Shown here piece after piece: positions 33,845-43,179 of a DNA stretch of 64,000 nucleotides. Within the stretch, counting starts at the first letter, position 1. Every line of letters begins with the position of its first letter. A program made the translations under genes and the position numbers. The notes below the pieces were generated by a model, which saw only the letters and a program-made list of their open reading frames with translations, had not been told where the DNA came from and did no database searches. Origin of the DNA: an archaeon SCG-AAA382B04 (GTDB taxonomy: Archaea; Halobacteriota; Methanonatronarchaeia; Methanonatronarchaeales; Methanonatronarchaeaceae); the NCBI GenBank assembly GCA_003034855.1, contig PZKD01000062.1, positions 1 to 64,000 on the forward strand, in the 5' to 3' direction.

Positions 33845-34690
33845 TTATCTCCTTAATTCTAGCCAAGGGATTTCACGCAAAACATCTAGGTTTGATTCTT
33901 TAGGGTGATTCCAGATTCCTTTTTCACCGAAGGCTTCACCATGATCGGAAGTAATTATAATTTTTTTATCGTTTTCTACTTCTTTAATTAGATTTGAAAC
34001 TGTTTTTAAAACTTTTTTTAGATTTTGTTTGTAGTAATACAAGATATCCCCTTTTCTGTAGGCTAATTCATCAGATTTGTTTGGCTCTAAATTTAGTTTT
34101 TTTCTTATCCACCAAATTTGTTTTTTTGATAGAGTTGAGTCAACTATTTTTCCTAATTGATCACGAAATGAACCGAGAAAACTATTATTCTCTATAGATT
34201 TTACTTCATTCTTTAATTTTTTAATAGAAACCATTTTTTGATGCTTTGGGGAATTTAGATAGGGTTTGTGGGGTTGCATATAATGCAATATGGTTTTGTT
34301 TTTTGGTTTTTGAGCGAAGTATTCGTTGTTTATGGTTCTTGGATGGATTGTGCCTAATTCATTGTTCCAATGTTTATCCCATGTGTCAACTATTTGAGTA
34401 AAGTGTTGTTTTGCATTCCAATTGTAGATACATTGGCTTATGTCAAAAGATTTTATGTTAATTCCTTTTGAATTTATATAGGGGTTTGCTGAGATATATG
34501 TGATGTCATGTTTTTGTTGAAAGATTTTATATAACCATTCGGGTGTACAACTAGCTGGACTCACTCTTTTTTCTAGTTCTCCACTTAAGTAATCGCTATA
34601 GACCTTTTTGAATACGTCGTATCTACAAGCGTCTAAGATTAAGCATATGTCCCATTCTTCCTTTAGTAGGTTCTGTTTTTTTGGAGTTAT
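33845..34690 (-). CDS. Thr-type alkaline-phosphatase-superfamily enzyme (island family), ATA start
   Basis: The frame continues upstream of GTG 34564 through LILDACRYDVFKKVYSDYLSGELEKRVSPASC-T-PEWL, so the full gene is about 281 residues. No ATG, GTG or TTG precedes the first catalytic motif; AGGAGG lies nine bases before ATA at 34690, which matches the start of the paralogues. Motifs are D in LDACRYD, Thr of the T-x-x-W-L nucleophile block, HYMQPHKPY and ITSDHGEAFGE. The superfamily uses two metals and covers phosphatases, phosphodiesterases and phosphotransferases. The substrate is unknown, probably a surface glycan or lipid. Confidence 0.75.
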   Translation of the reverse strand: MTPKKQNLLKEEWDICLILDACRYDVFKKVYSDYLSGELEKRVSPASCTPEWLYKIFQQKHDITYISANPYINSKGINIKSFDISQCIYNWNAKQHFTQIVDTWDKHWNNELGTIHPRTINNEYFAQKPKNKTILHYMQPHKPYLNSPKHQKMVSIKKLKNEVKSIENNSFLGSFRDQLGKIVDSTLSKKQIWWIRKKLNLEPNKSDELAYRKGDILYYYKQNLKKVLKTVSNLIKEVENDKKIIITSDHGEAFGEKGIWNHPKESNLDVLREIPWLELRR

Positions 34691-34712
34691 AGATTTAAAC
34701 CTCCTACTTTAG

Positions 34713-36023
34713 TTATAAATTTTTTAAATATTTTAAAACACTTCTTATACAGTCATCCATATTTAAATATTTGAATTCTGAAAATCGGCCTACTAGGTCT
34801 ATTCCTAATTCTTCAAAATAGTTTTTAGCTAATTTTCTGTTTATTGCATATTTTTTTGTGGGTATTATGTAAGCATATTTATTTCTTTTTAAGATTTCAA
34901 CTTCGGTTTTCTTATTGTTTATTATTCCTAATCTTATTAAGTCGTCTTTGACTTTATTTATGATTTTATTATCTTTTTTAGACCATATTTCATCGTTATA
35001 GTTGCACGTTATTTCTGCTAGAATTGAAGCTTTATTTTTAGGAGAGTTCTTCGGGCTATAATTGCTAGGGAAACTAACTCTATGAGATAAAACATCCTCC
35101 TGAGGCAAATAAAGCCATGATAAGTCTCCTTTACTTAAGTTTTCTTTATCTAAACCGATCATTACGGTAATAAGTGAATTAAACTTTAAATCATTTAAAG
35201 CGTTTTTAATTTTATTTGGAACCTTATCAAATGAATCTAAAAGATCGTGAATTGGAATTGTTGATATAAGTTTTTTAAACTCTTTTGTATTATTTTGACT
35301 ATAAACTCTCCATGTTGGGGGATCTTGTTGAATTTTTTCAACTTTGAAATTGGTATTTATTGGATTTGTAATTTTTTTTCTAAGTGATTTAATAATTGAC
35401 TGTATTCCTCCCTCTTTGGGGTAATAAAAATTAAGTTGATGAGTATAGCCTTCGATATCCATACCGATTGATGATTTTATTATTTCTTCTAAAGTTGGGT
35501 TTGGGATCCTTTTAACCCACTCTAATCCCATCTTTTTTGGAGGATGGTTCCATATCTTTTTATTGTAAGGTAAGAGATATTTTTTTGATATACCTTCCCC
35601 AAATTTGTTTATAAAGAAATCTTGCAAATTGTTTATTTCTTCCTTGTCTTCTCTATTCTGGATTTTCTTGTTAATATATGAATACAAACATTCAAAGTTA
35701 TCTTTTTTGGGTAAGTTTGATAATCCATATTCAAAAGGGTATTTCACAAACTTATTTTTAAACAGAATTTTGGTATTTCTTCTATTTTTTACTCTGTTTC
35801 CTTCGATTTGTTTTAATAAAAATGAAAGAGTTTCTTCATCTCTTGAAAAAAGAACATGGGAACCACCATAGTCAAAGGTGAATCCATTTTTTTCAATTGA
35901 TCTCATTAACCCACCACATTCCTCATTTTTTTCTAAAATTTCTGTACCATGTCCTCTTTTTTCTAAAAGATGTGCTAGTGTTAAGCCAGTTAATCCCCCC
36001 CCGAGTATTCCGATTTCTTTAAT
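34713..36023 (-). CDS. FAD-dependent UDP-galactopyranose-mutase/amine-oxidase-like protein, ATT start
   Basis: The open frame runs upstream of ATG 35906 through IKEIGILGGGLTGLTLAHLLEKRGHGTEILEKNEECGGLMR, the FAD-binding GxGxxG and second acidic strand, so about 436 residues are encoded. The first possible start after the TAA is ATT at 36023 (or ATA 36032), nine bases after CGGAGG. Downstream features such as YNKKIWNHPPKKMGLEWVKRIP and a C-terminal GRFSEFKYLNMDDC recall flavoenzymes of sugar-ring contraction and related oxidoreductases. It likely forms or modifies an NDP-sugar for the island glycan. Confidence 0.75.
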   Translation of the reverse strand: MKEIGILGGGLTGLTLAHLLEKRGHGTEILEKNEECGGLMRSIEKNGFTFDYGGSHVLFSRDEETLSFLLKQIEGNRVKNRRNTKILFKNKFVKYPFEYGLSNLPKKDNFECLYSYINKKIQNREDKEEINNLQDFFINKFGEGISKKYLLPYNKKIWNHPPKKMGLEWVKRIPNPTLEEIIKSSIGMDIEGYTHQLNFYYPKEGGIQSIIKSLRKKITNPINTNFKVEKIQQDPPTWRVYSQNNTKEFKKLISTIPIHDLLDSFDKVPNKIKNALNDLKFNSLITVMIGLDKENLSKGDLSWLYLPQEDVLSHRVSFPSNYSPKNSPKNKASILAEITCNYNDEIWSKKDNKIINKVKDDLIRLGIINNKKTEVEILKRNKYAYIIPTKKYAINRKLAKNYFEELGIDLVGRFSEFKYLNMDDCIRSVLKYLKNL

Positions 36024-36112
36024 TTTTTGTATCCTCCGATTTGAGTTAATAATTTTTATTTAATCTTTTATGGGAAGTTTTTTTGTTTTAAACGAAAAAT
36101 TTTAGATTATCT

Positions 36113-37069
36113 ATGATTGAAAGATATCCAATTGTTTCTATTGTAATAACTACTTGGGATAATAAAGAGATTTTGGAAAATTGTCTTGATTCAGTGAAAA
36201 ATTACACAAATTATCCAAGATATGAGGTAATAGTAGTTGATAATAACTCTAATGATGGAACCAGAGAGATGGTTGAAGAAAAATATCCTGAGGTTGAGTT
36301 TTTTTCGAGTGATGAAAAAATCTCTGTCCAAAAGGCGATTAATATTGGTATTAAAAAATCTAAGGGAGTTTTCTTACTTCATTTGGATGATGATATAGAG
36401 GCGATTCATGAGGACTGGTTAAATAATATGGTTGAGATAGCTCTGAAAAAGGAGAATGTAGGTCTTGTGGGTTGTAAATTACTATATCCAAATGGCGAAC
36501 TCCAGCATGGTGCCGGGAAGGTAACTATTATGGGCCCAAAGCATTATCAAAACGATAAGTATCTAAAGGAGTATCCTTTAGATCAGTCAGATTATGAATA
36601 TGTAACTGGAGCTTGTATCCTAATTCCTAAGAAAGTTATAGAAGATATTGGATACTTTGATGAAGGATTTAAACCCCATGGTTTCGATGATACCGACTAT
36701 TGTATGAGACTACATAAAAAAGGTTATAAAGTTATTTATACACCAAATTCGAAAATGATACATTATGAGGGGGTTTCTGGAGACCAAAAAAAATACACAC
36801 TCTTTGAGTTTTATAAATTTAAAAAAAACCAAATTAGGTTCGGATTATTAAATTTTAGAATTAAAGATTTATTGAAGTTTATATTATTAGAATTTTATTG
36901 GCTAGGTAGATGTTTTTTTGAGAAAAAAAATAAAAATTCTAGCTTATCAATACTAAACTTAAAGATCAGAGAGAGAGATAAAATTAAAAGATTGAAATTC
37001 TATTCCAGAGCAGTCTTTGAAAATATGAGTGATTTAATAGAAATAGCAAAAAAGAGAATAAAAAGATAA
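36113..37069 (+). CDS. Glycosyltransferase family 2 (rhamnosyltransferase-like)
   Basis: The 318-residue enzyme has VSIVITTWDNKEILENCLDSV, YEVIVVDNNSNDGT, the metal-binding LLHLDDDIEA near 90, YVTGACILIPKKVIEDIGYFDEGF near 165-185 and DDTDYCMRLHKKGYK. These are the GT-A motifs of WcaA/rhamnosyltransferase-type GT2. A basic C-terminal region may touch the membrane. It begins a rightward pair with the fused methyltransferase-phosphatase gene 35 bases on. Confidence 0.85.
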   Translation: MIERYPIVSIVITTWDNKEILENCLDSVKNYTNYPRYEVIVVDNNSNDGTREMVEEKYPEVEFFSSDEKISVQKAINIGIKKSKGVFLLHLDDDIEAIHEDWLNNMVEIALKKENVGLVGCKLLYPNGELQHGAGKVTIMGPKHYQNDKYLKEYPLDQSDYEYVTGACILIPKKVIEDIGYFDEGFKPHGFDDTDYCMRLHKKGYKVIYTPNSKMIHYEGVSGDQKKYTLFEFYKFKKNQIRFGLLNFRIKDLLKFILLEFYWLGRCFFEKKNKNSSLSILNLKIRERDKIKRLKFYSRAVFENMSDLIEIAKKRIKR

Positions 37070-37104
37070 ACGAAAAATTTCATTAAAAAATTGAAGAAGA
37101 TTGG

Positions 37105-38460
37105 GTGGAGAATAAAATATTGCAAACAAAAATTCCAAATACTCAAGTAGCAAAAACCATCCTTGAATTCTGTAGAGATAAAAAGGTGGTTAACTTAGGA
37201 TGTGGTGAAGATCAATATAGAGAACTATTTGAGGATATAACAAGTGATTATTTAACTCTTGATGTCAACAAGAGCTATCAACCCAATGTTTGGACCGATC
37301 TAAACGAGGGAATTCCAAGAGAAGTAAAAGAATTTGAACCACATGTCTTGTTTGCTAAAGAGACATTAGGTCACTTGGAAAATCCAGAGTATAGGATTAG
37401 TGAGTGGAAAGAAACGGCTCCTATGGTTATAGTAATCACTCCTACTCCTTGGTCTGAACATGACAATAAAAAACATAGTTTTGAAAAAAAATGGTTTACG
37501 GAGAATGATTTTGTTGTAAAGGGATATGACCCCCAAAAGCCACCCTTTGAAATTAGAAATTGCTTGGGATGGTATGGGATAGCTCTGAAGAACTTCACTC
37601 AAGCAAATTATTTTCTGGCAGTATATAGAGAAAATAGGCTATATTCTAGTACCCGAGAAAAAATATTCAAGAAGCTAATAGATCTTCCACTATCCCAGAT
37701 TTCTAAGATACATAAAAAACAACAAGATGAATTAAAGAAATTGGTTAAAGAAGATAAATATACTCTAATAATATTAGATGCCTGTAGATTCGATTACTTT
37801 AAAAAACTATATAAGAATTACATAGATGGTGAATTAAAAAAAGTAACTTCTCCAGCTTCTTGTACAAAAAATTGGCTAAAAGAAGTTGTAATAAAAAAAG
37901 AGATGTTTACTGATGCCCACTTGTACACGGCCACACCCGTAGTGAATTCATCCAACTGGTATTTCGGCCTCAATGGAAGAAATAAGTTTGAAAAAATACA
38001 TGACGTATGGAAAAAAGGTACAAAAGAGGTATATGAGCATCTTATTTATCCAAGCGATGTAAGGAGATACATAGAAAAGGAAATAAGGGAAGAAAATTTT
38101 CCAGATAAAAGCGTTATCTGGTTCATACAACCTCATACACCATTTTTAGGTGATACAAGATTAATAGACATAGAATCTCAAGAGGATTTAAAAGATTTCC
38201 CCCGAAATAGATACAACCCCCAAGTACTTGCAAGAAAAGTAAAAAAGGGGAAACTCTCAAGGAAAAAATACAAGGAAAGCTACGAAGAAAACCTAAAGTC
38301 AGTTCTGAGAGAAGTTAAAAATTTGGTAACTAGGATCGATGAAAAAACTGTCCTAACATCTGACCATGGGGAACTATTAGGTGAGTTTGGTGGATACCTA
38401 CATCCCCATTGGTTAAATTATCCTTGGCTAAGAACAGTTCCTTGGCTAAAAGTGAAATAA
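37105..38460 (+). CDS. Fusion: methyltransferase-like domain plus Thr-type AP-superfamily domain
   Basis: The 451-residue protein (GTG start) has an N-terminal Rossmann domain, about 10-190. It contains KKVVNLGCGEDQYRELF (AdoMet motif I) and LTLDVNKSYQPNVWTDLNEG, as in class I methyltransferases. A linker leads to TLIILDACRFDYFKKLYKNY, TSPASC-T-KNWL, WFIQPHTPFLGD and LTSDHGELLGEFGGY. The second half is a complete island-family phosphatase-superfamily domain with invariant D, Thr, H and DH ligands. The fusion suggests that both activities act on the same glycan. A GT2 gene precedes it. Confidence 0.8.
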   Translation: MENKILQTKIPNTQVAKTILEFCRDKKVVNLGCGEDQYRELFEDITSDYLTLDVNKSYQPNVWTDLNEGIPREVKEFEPHVLFAKETLGHLENPEYRISEWKETAPMVIVITPTPWSEHDNKKHSFEKKWFTENDFVVKGYDPQKPPFEIRNCLGWYGIALKNFTQANYFLAVYRENRLYSSTREKIFKKLIDLPLSQISKIHKKQQDELKKLVKEDKYTLIILDACRFDYFKKLYKNYIDGELKKVTSPASCTKNWLKEVVIKKEMFTDAHLYTATPVVNSSNWYFGLNGRNKFEKIHDVWKKGTKEVYEHLIYPSDVRRYIEKEIREENFPDKSVIWFIQPHTPFLGDTRLIDIESQEDLKDFPRNRYNPQVLARKVKKGKLSRKKYKESYEENLKSVLREVKNLVTRIDEKTVLTSDHGELLGEFGGYLHPHWLNYPWLRTVPWLKVK

Positions 38461-38497
38461 AAAAATTATTACTTTAAACTTTTAATTATTTAGTAAC

Positions 38498-38680
38498 CTA
38501 AAAAGGAAATTTGAGGATAGCTTTTTCTAAAGTTTTCGTGGCTTGCTTTAAAGCATAACCCAAATCTATCCTGGCATTCTTTTTTCCTTCACCAGAAGGG
38601 AGCACTAAGTTCTTTCTCTTAGCTCTTAACTTAACAGTGCTATTATAGGATACAAAAACCCAGAGATTATGTTTTTAGTA
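38498..38680 (-). pseudogene. C-terminal gene remnant next to the IS630 element
   Basis: On the minus strand a frame of about 58 codons, opened by a stop and without a plausible start, reads TVKLRAKRKNLVLPSGEGKK then ARIDLGYALKQATKTLEKAI, ending with TAG at 38498. It looks like the tail of a real protein, perhaps a transposase or nucleic-acid binding protein, that was cut by later insertions. The rest of 38461-38824 shows nothing else that I recognise. Confidence 0.35.
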
Positions 38681-38824
38681 ACCTGTCTTCCAGCTTTTCT
38701 CTTAAAAAAGAGGAGTCCTTTAGTAATACTTTTAACATTCATCTATATCAGAACTCACTTCATTTTTCCTGTTAATTCTTCAAACTTCAATCTCTTATCC
38801 TCAAGAAAACTTAAAAACAGAGAT

Positions 38825-39931
38825 TATAGTGTTGGACATAACTTTTATATGGTTTGTTGTTCTATTCTAGGGTATGCCTGGGGAGTATATCAAGGATGTT
38901 GAGAGATGGATAAGCAAAAAGGAACTCGTCGACCTAATAAAGGAGAAAAAGATAGAGGCAAAACTTCTTGAACGACTCTACTTCATAAAATTCTTGTATG
39001 AGGGAGACAATGTGCCAGAAGCCTCAGACAAAGTAGAAATATCGAATCAGACCGGATACAGATGGAGAAAAAAATGGAACAAGAAAGGAATAGAGGGACT
39101 AGAACCCGAATACGACGGAGGCCCCAAACCAAAACTAAAACTAAAGAAAAAAGAAAAGGAAGAACTAAAAGAAAAATTAAAGGAGAGAGACAACTGGACA
39201 ACCAGGGAGATAAAAAATCTAATAAAGGAGAGATTCGATGTGGAATACTCGTCAAGACACACAAGAAGAATTCTAGAGGAGATGGGAATGAAAAACGGAA
39301 AACCATATCAGCAAGACCACAGAAGACCAGAAAACGCAGAACAACAACTAAAAAAAACTGAGAAAAAACAAAAAGAAAACTGAAGAACAAAACAAAGAGG
39401 AAACCATAATTGGATTCCTAGATGAATCCTCACCCCAAACAACGGCAAACACCCAACGATTATGGTCCTTCCATAAGCCAAAGGTAAAGAAGAACACAAC
39501 AAAGAAGAGAGCAAACACATTCGGCTTCTACGCCCCAAACGGAGAAAGCATGGTCGACTTCAAAGAGAAATCAACAAAGGAAAGCGTCTGCAAGTTTCTA
39601 AGACAGATAAGAAAAGCAAACCCAAATAGAAAAATACTAACAATCCTCGATAACTTCAGCTCACACCATGCAAAAAAGACTAGAAGCGTAGCAAAAGAAC
39701 TCAATATCACCTTAATGTTTCTGCCACCCTACCCACCCGACCTCAACCCAATAGAATACATATGGAAAAGCATAAAGAGAAAACTCTCTCCCCAACTCAT
39801 AAACACAGAAGAAGAGCTAAAAACAAAAGTCGAGAAACACTTCAACAAATTCAGCAAAGACATAAGCTACGCCAAAAAATGGCTAAAAACCTTCTATCCA
39901 AAACCAAACAAAAGTTATGTCTAACACTATA
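38825..39931 (+). mobile_element. IS630-family insertion sequence
   Basis: The ends form a 22-base inverted repeat with one mismatch: TATAGTGTTGGACATAACTTTT at 38825-38846 against AAAAGTTATGTCTAACACTATA at 39910-39931. Both start with TA, the IS630/Tc1 target dinucleotide. The 1107-base length and the transposase inside agree with the family. It lies between the fusion gene and the radical SAM gene. Confidence 0.92.
38874..39924 (+). CDS. IS630 transposase in two reading frames
   Basis: Frame A (38874-39383) encodes the N-terminal HTH half: an IRLERLYFIK helix and EISNQTGYRWRKKWN, then a winged-helix stretch NWTTREIKNLIKERF. Frame B, open from about 39350, encodes GFLDESSPQTTANTQRLW, then ILTILDNFSSHHAKKTRSVA and LPPYPPDLNPIEYIWKSIK, the DDE triad region of IS630. 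Frame B lies +1 relative to A, and the overlap is an A-rich run at about 39350-39380. Either programmed frameshifting yields one 350-residue protein, or a one-base indel inactivated the gene. Confidence 0.85.
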
Positions 39932-39958
39932 CTTAATACTCCTGAAATTAGTTCTTAA

Positions 39959-41029
39959 TTAAACTTGTGCATTGTTGTCATAGCAAATTTGACAAATTAG
40001 TTCACTGTCCTTAATATCATCCCCACTAACTATCTGTCTTGCTTGTTGATATTTTTCATTATTCCATATCTCTTTTAGTGGCTTATCTTTTACATTTCCA
40101 AAATCAAATTTTTCAAACCATGCACTACAACAAGGACTTACACTTCCATTTGGATTGATGGTACATTTCTCCCAAAGCCACCCACAGTCGTCTTCAAGTT
40201 TATGTTTCTCTTTTTTTCCCTCTTTTTTATAGTTATACCTAGAAAATTCTTCTTTTTTTGGTAACCATTCTTTAGCATCTTTAAATTGTTCATTTTCATC
40301 CATAAATAACTCCTTCTCCATATTACATCGGAGTGGGCTTATCTCAAACCTATCAATACCTATTTTATCAGCAATTTCTTCTGCTTTTTTTATTTCATCT
40401 TCATTATATTTGTTAACGAGAAATCTCCATTGAACAAAAGGGTAAACTTTTCCAGCATTGTTTCTTTTTTTAATAACTTTCTTCATATTTTTAATGACAG
40501 TAGTAAAATTACTACCTTCATGATATTTTTCAACCGTTTTTTGACTCGCACCAAAAAGCGAAATCATTAATACATCAGGAGGGTTTTCAATTAATTTTTT
40601 ACAAATTCCTTCATTGAAGTGATTCAAATTAGTACTTAATTTAACAAATATCCCATAATCCCGGGCTAATTCTATCATATCGAATATTTTAGGATTAAGT
40701 AATGGTTCCCCCCAGTTATGAAAATCAATATGACTTACGTAAGGACCAATCTCTGAAATCAACTTTTTATATAAGGAAAAACTCATTGTGCTTTTGGTTC
40801 TCCCCTCCTTATTCTTACCTGTAGGACAGAGCTTACAATTAATATTGCATTTATTTATGGGATCAATTGTTATCTCTCTTGGATACCCCAACACTTTAGT
40901 AGGTTTTAATTTTCTTTGAATTCTTGTCAATACTGTATTAATAGCTCTCCTAGGAGGCCATAACAGAGAAAGCTTATATTGGAGGTGAAGACGTATTTTC
41001 TTAAAAATTGAATTTTTACTTTTAATCAT
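39959..41029 (-). CDS. Radical SAM protein with SPASM domain
   Basis: The 356-residue protein has a basic N-terminus, then CNINCKLC (C-x3-C-x2-C, Fe-S/SAM cluster) near 62, a TIM-barrel core with IDFHNWGEPLL, and a C-terminal SPASM region with CGWLWEKCTINPNGSVSPCC...CQIC. Such enzymes modify sugars, peptides or nucleoside diphosphates by radical chemistry. In this setting it probably alters a sugar nucleotide or glycan. It abuts the IS630 right end by 27 bases. Confidence 0.85.
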   Translation of the reverse strand: MIKSKNSIFKKIRLHLQYKLSLLWPPRRAINTVLTRIQRKLKPTKVLGYPREITIDPINKCNINCKLCPTGKNKEGRTKSTMSFSLYKKLISEIGPYVSHIDFHNWGEPLLNPKIFDMIELARDYGIFVKLSTNLNHFNEGICKKLIENPPDVLMISLFGASQKTVEKYHEGSNFTTVIKNMKKVIKKRNNAGKVYPFVQWRFLVNKYNEDEIKKAEEIADKIGIDRFEISPLRCNMEKELFMDENEQFKDAKEWLPKKEEFSRYNYKKEGKKEKHKLEDDCGWLWEKCTINPNGSVSPCCSAWFEKFDFGNVKDKPLKEIWNNEKYQQARQIVSGDDIKDSELICQICYDNNAQV

Positions 41030-41169
41030 CTCCTTTGAACCTCTTTTATTAAATTAGCTTTAAATCATAATAGGGCTTAGTGCAAATTGATACTGTTTAG
41101 TTAAGTGCTCGTCCTATCAAATGTTTTCCATTTTAGGCTCTTGATACTTCCTTATGCGGTTATGGTAGG

Positions 41170-42783
41170 GACAAAACTCTAACTATCTGTTGGTGCTGAA
41201 CCTTTATGTAACAGTCGTTTTTCAGAGATTTTGTCTACTTGTAGAAGAACAGGAAATATAATAAAATTCAACACAAATGGGATGTTATTCGACGAAGAAA
41301 TTATGGAAAAAGCCATAGAGGAAAAGGGGTATTCTATAGCTTTTTCAATGGATGGAGCAACTCCATTAACAAACAATTCTATTAGAAAAGGCTCAAAGAT
41401 GAACTATGTTCTAGATACTATAAATAAAATACAAAATAAAAAAGAAACAAAAAATAGCCAACTACTCAAACTCGAGGTTGTTTTTGTTGGAATGAGTCGA
41501 AACATCGAAGAGTTACTCTAACTAATAGATTTATTATCTGACTACAACGTTGGCACCTTAAAAGTTAATGGGCTGGAATCATTCTCCCTGAGATGCAGGA
41601 ACAACTTCTTTATAAGCACCAATTAGGGAAAGAATATGGAAAGCGGATTAGAGTTAACTTATTTTACCACAATAAGCTACGAACTGCGCCTGCTCTGGTA
41701 AGCCTCCCCCCAACTTATTAGTCGCTTATAAATAAACTCGAACATTTTTTTGTGAAAAAGATGAAAAGGTGGTATCGGAAGGTAAATCCCAACGATGTCG
41801 ATCATTTTAAGATCCCCAAATATGCTTTTTACCTCTGAAGGCTGATATTCTCTTTTATGGTTTCCTACAACCTTTTCTCTGCCTAGTATTCTGTTCAGAA
41901 GATTGTCTGGGTTTGGTGTTGTAATGATAACCTTGCCTTTATCTCTCAAAACCCTTTTCACTTCTGAAACAAATTTTCCGATTGAGTTCTCATTGATATG
42001 TTCTATTACTTCAAAAAGTGTGACCACATCAAATGTGTCATCCTTAAGTGGTAAATCGGCAGCCGATCCTAACATAAAACTACAATTTTCTTTGCAAACT
42101 AGATTTTCTGCATACCTTATCCCGCTCTCTGATTTGTCTACCCCCACCACTCTTTTACATATATCGGCTATTTTATCCGTTAAAAACCCATCTCCGCAAC
42201 CTAAATCCAAAACGGAGTCATCGGAGTCAATGTGTTTTCCTCCAAAATTCACCCTTGCAAATTCTATAGCAAGATCTTTTCCTTTCACATTCCCTTTGTA
42301 TGGAGTTTTATAATCAATCATTTCTTTATATGGAGTTTTATAATCAGTCATTATATATCACAAAGTATGCTTTATTGAATAAATAATGTTTTTATTCTTT
42401 AAGCCCAACTGAGAACAAAATCCGAGAGGATTTATTCTAAAGCTAGTGAAAGAGCCCAGAGCTTGGACCTAGATTTAAATCTGCCAGCTTTGAAGCCAAC
42501 TAACCCAAAGTGTGAAGTAGGAACCCTTGTAGTTGATTCAGGGGGGAATGTTTTCCCCTGCACAGTTCTACAATTTGAAAGAGACATTTATTTACAGATT
42601 AATGATGGAAAGATAGTTGAAGAAAAGGCAACTCATAAAAGAACCCCTCTCGGTAATATAAGAAAAAATGATATTTAAGGAAATATATAAAAATTTCCTT
42701 GGATTTAAAAAGAAGTTGAATAAGGATAGTTTTCCTGAAGTTTGCGATACTTGTCTCATGAAGCATAACTTAATCTGCCCCTG
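41170..42783 (+). pseudogene. Radical SAM/SPASM gene, broken and interrupted
   Basis: The piece at 41231-41521 reads IKFNTNGMLFDEEIMEKAIEEKGYS then IAFSMDGATPLTNNSIRKGS and NIEELL, the middle of a radical SAM barrel. After a stop the same strand continues with YNVGTLKVNGLESF up to about 41650. The SPASM end appears at 42463-42678 (CEVGTLVVDSGGNVFPCTVL, GNIRKNDI) and, one frame over, at about 42700-42783 (FPEVCDTCLMKHNLICP). The leftward methyltransferase gene lies between the halves, so the gene was split and has decayed. Confidence 0.8.
41677..42351 (-). CDS. Class I SAM-dependent methyltransferase
   Basis: The 224-residue enzyme has SVLDLGCGDGFLTDKIADIC (motif I), VVGVDKSE, SAADLPLKDDTFDVVTLFEVIEHI and GKVIITTPNPDNLLNR, the UbiE/Methyltransf_11 layout. 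Its first codons contain a perfect duplication (DYKTPYKEMI then DYKTPYKG), so ATG at about 42321 (MIDYKTPYKGN) may be the original start. It sits inside the split radical SAM gene. The target is unknown, presumably a sugar or lipid. Confidence 0.8.
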   Translation of the reverse strand: MTDYKTPYKEMIDYKTPYKGNVKGKDLAIEFARVNFGGKHIDSDDSVLDLGCGDGFLTDKIADICKRVVGVDKSESGIRYAENLVCKENCSFMLGSAADLPLKDDTFDVVTLFEVIEHINENSIGKFVSEVKRVLRDKGKVIITTPNPDNLLNRILGREKVVGNHKREYQPSEVKSIFGDLKMIDIVGIYLPIPPFHLFHKKMFEFIYKRLISWGEAYQSRRSS

Positions 42784-42831
42784 AATTAAAAGAGTTTATA
42801 TCAATGCAATTAAAATTATACATACGATAGA

Positions 42832-43056
42832 ATGAAGAAGGAAGAAACTGTTAATATACCTATTAAAAAGAAGTTGTATGAGAAAACAGAGAAATTGATT
42901 TCAAATACAAAATTTAATTCAGTGGAGGAATACCTGAATTTTGCTCTTGAAGAAGTATTTTTAGAAAGAAAAGAACTTGAAGAGGAGACTAAAAATTCAA
43001 GCTCCAAAGATGAAGAAAAGATAAAAAATCGCTTGAAAGAGCTTGGATATGAGTGA
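42832..43056 (+). CDS. Ribbon-helix-helix (CopG-like) protein preceding phosphatase array
   Basis: The 74-residue protein has ETVNIPIKKKLYEKTEKLISNTKFNSVEEYLNFALEEVFLE, a beta strand and two helices as in RHH regulators, then an acidic linker and KNRLKELGYE. Small RHH proteins of this type are often paired with AP-superfamily genes, and a truncated tail of a similar protein (KKRLKKLGYLNEED) precedes the paralogous gene at 48.2 kb. It may regulate the array or act as its partner. Confidence 0.7.
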   Translation: MKKEETVNIPIKKKLYEKTEKLISNTKFNSVEEYLNFALEEVFLERKELEEETKNSSSKDEEKIKNRLKELGYE

Positions 43057-43179
43057 GGTTGGCGAAAGAGTATTTTTTTGAAAAAAATTAATGCTAGTTA
43101 TCTTGTACCTATGTCGAGGACAGTATAAAGAAAAATTTTTACCCCTCCCTCTAGCTACTTTAGAAATGGTTGTGGTTTG

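Noticed and set aside
38983-39538. Minus-strand frames of 71-135 residues inside the IS630 element
   Set aside because: They are antisense shadows of the Lys/Glu-rich transposase (Phe/Leu/Ser-rich products) without motifs.
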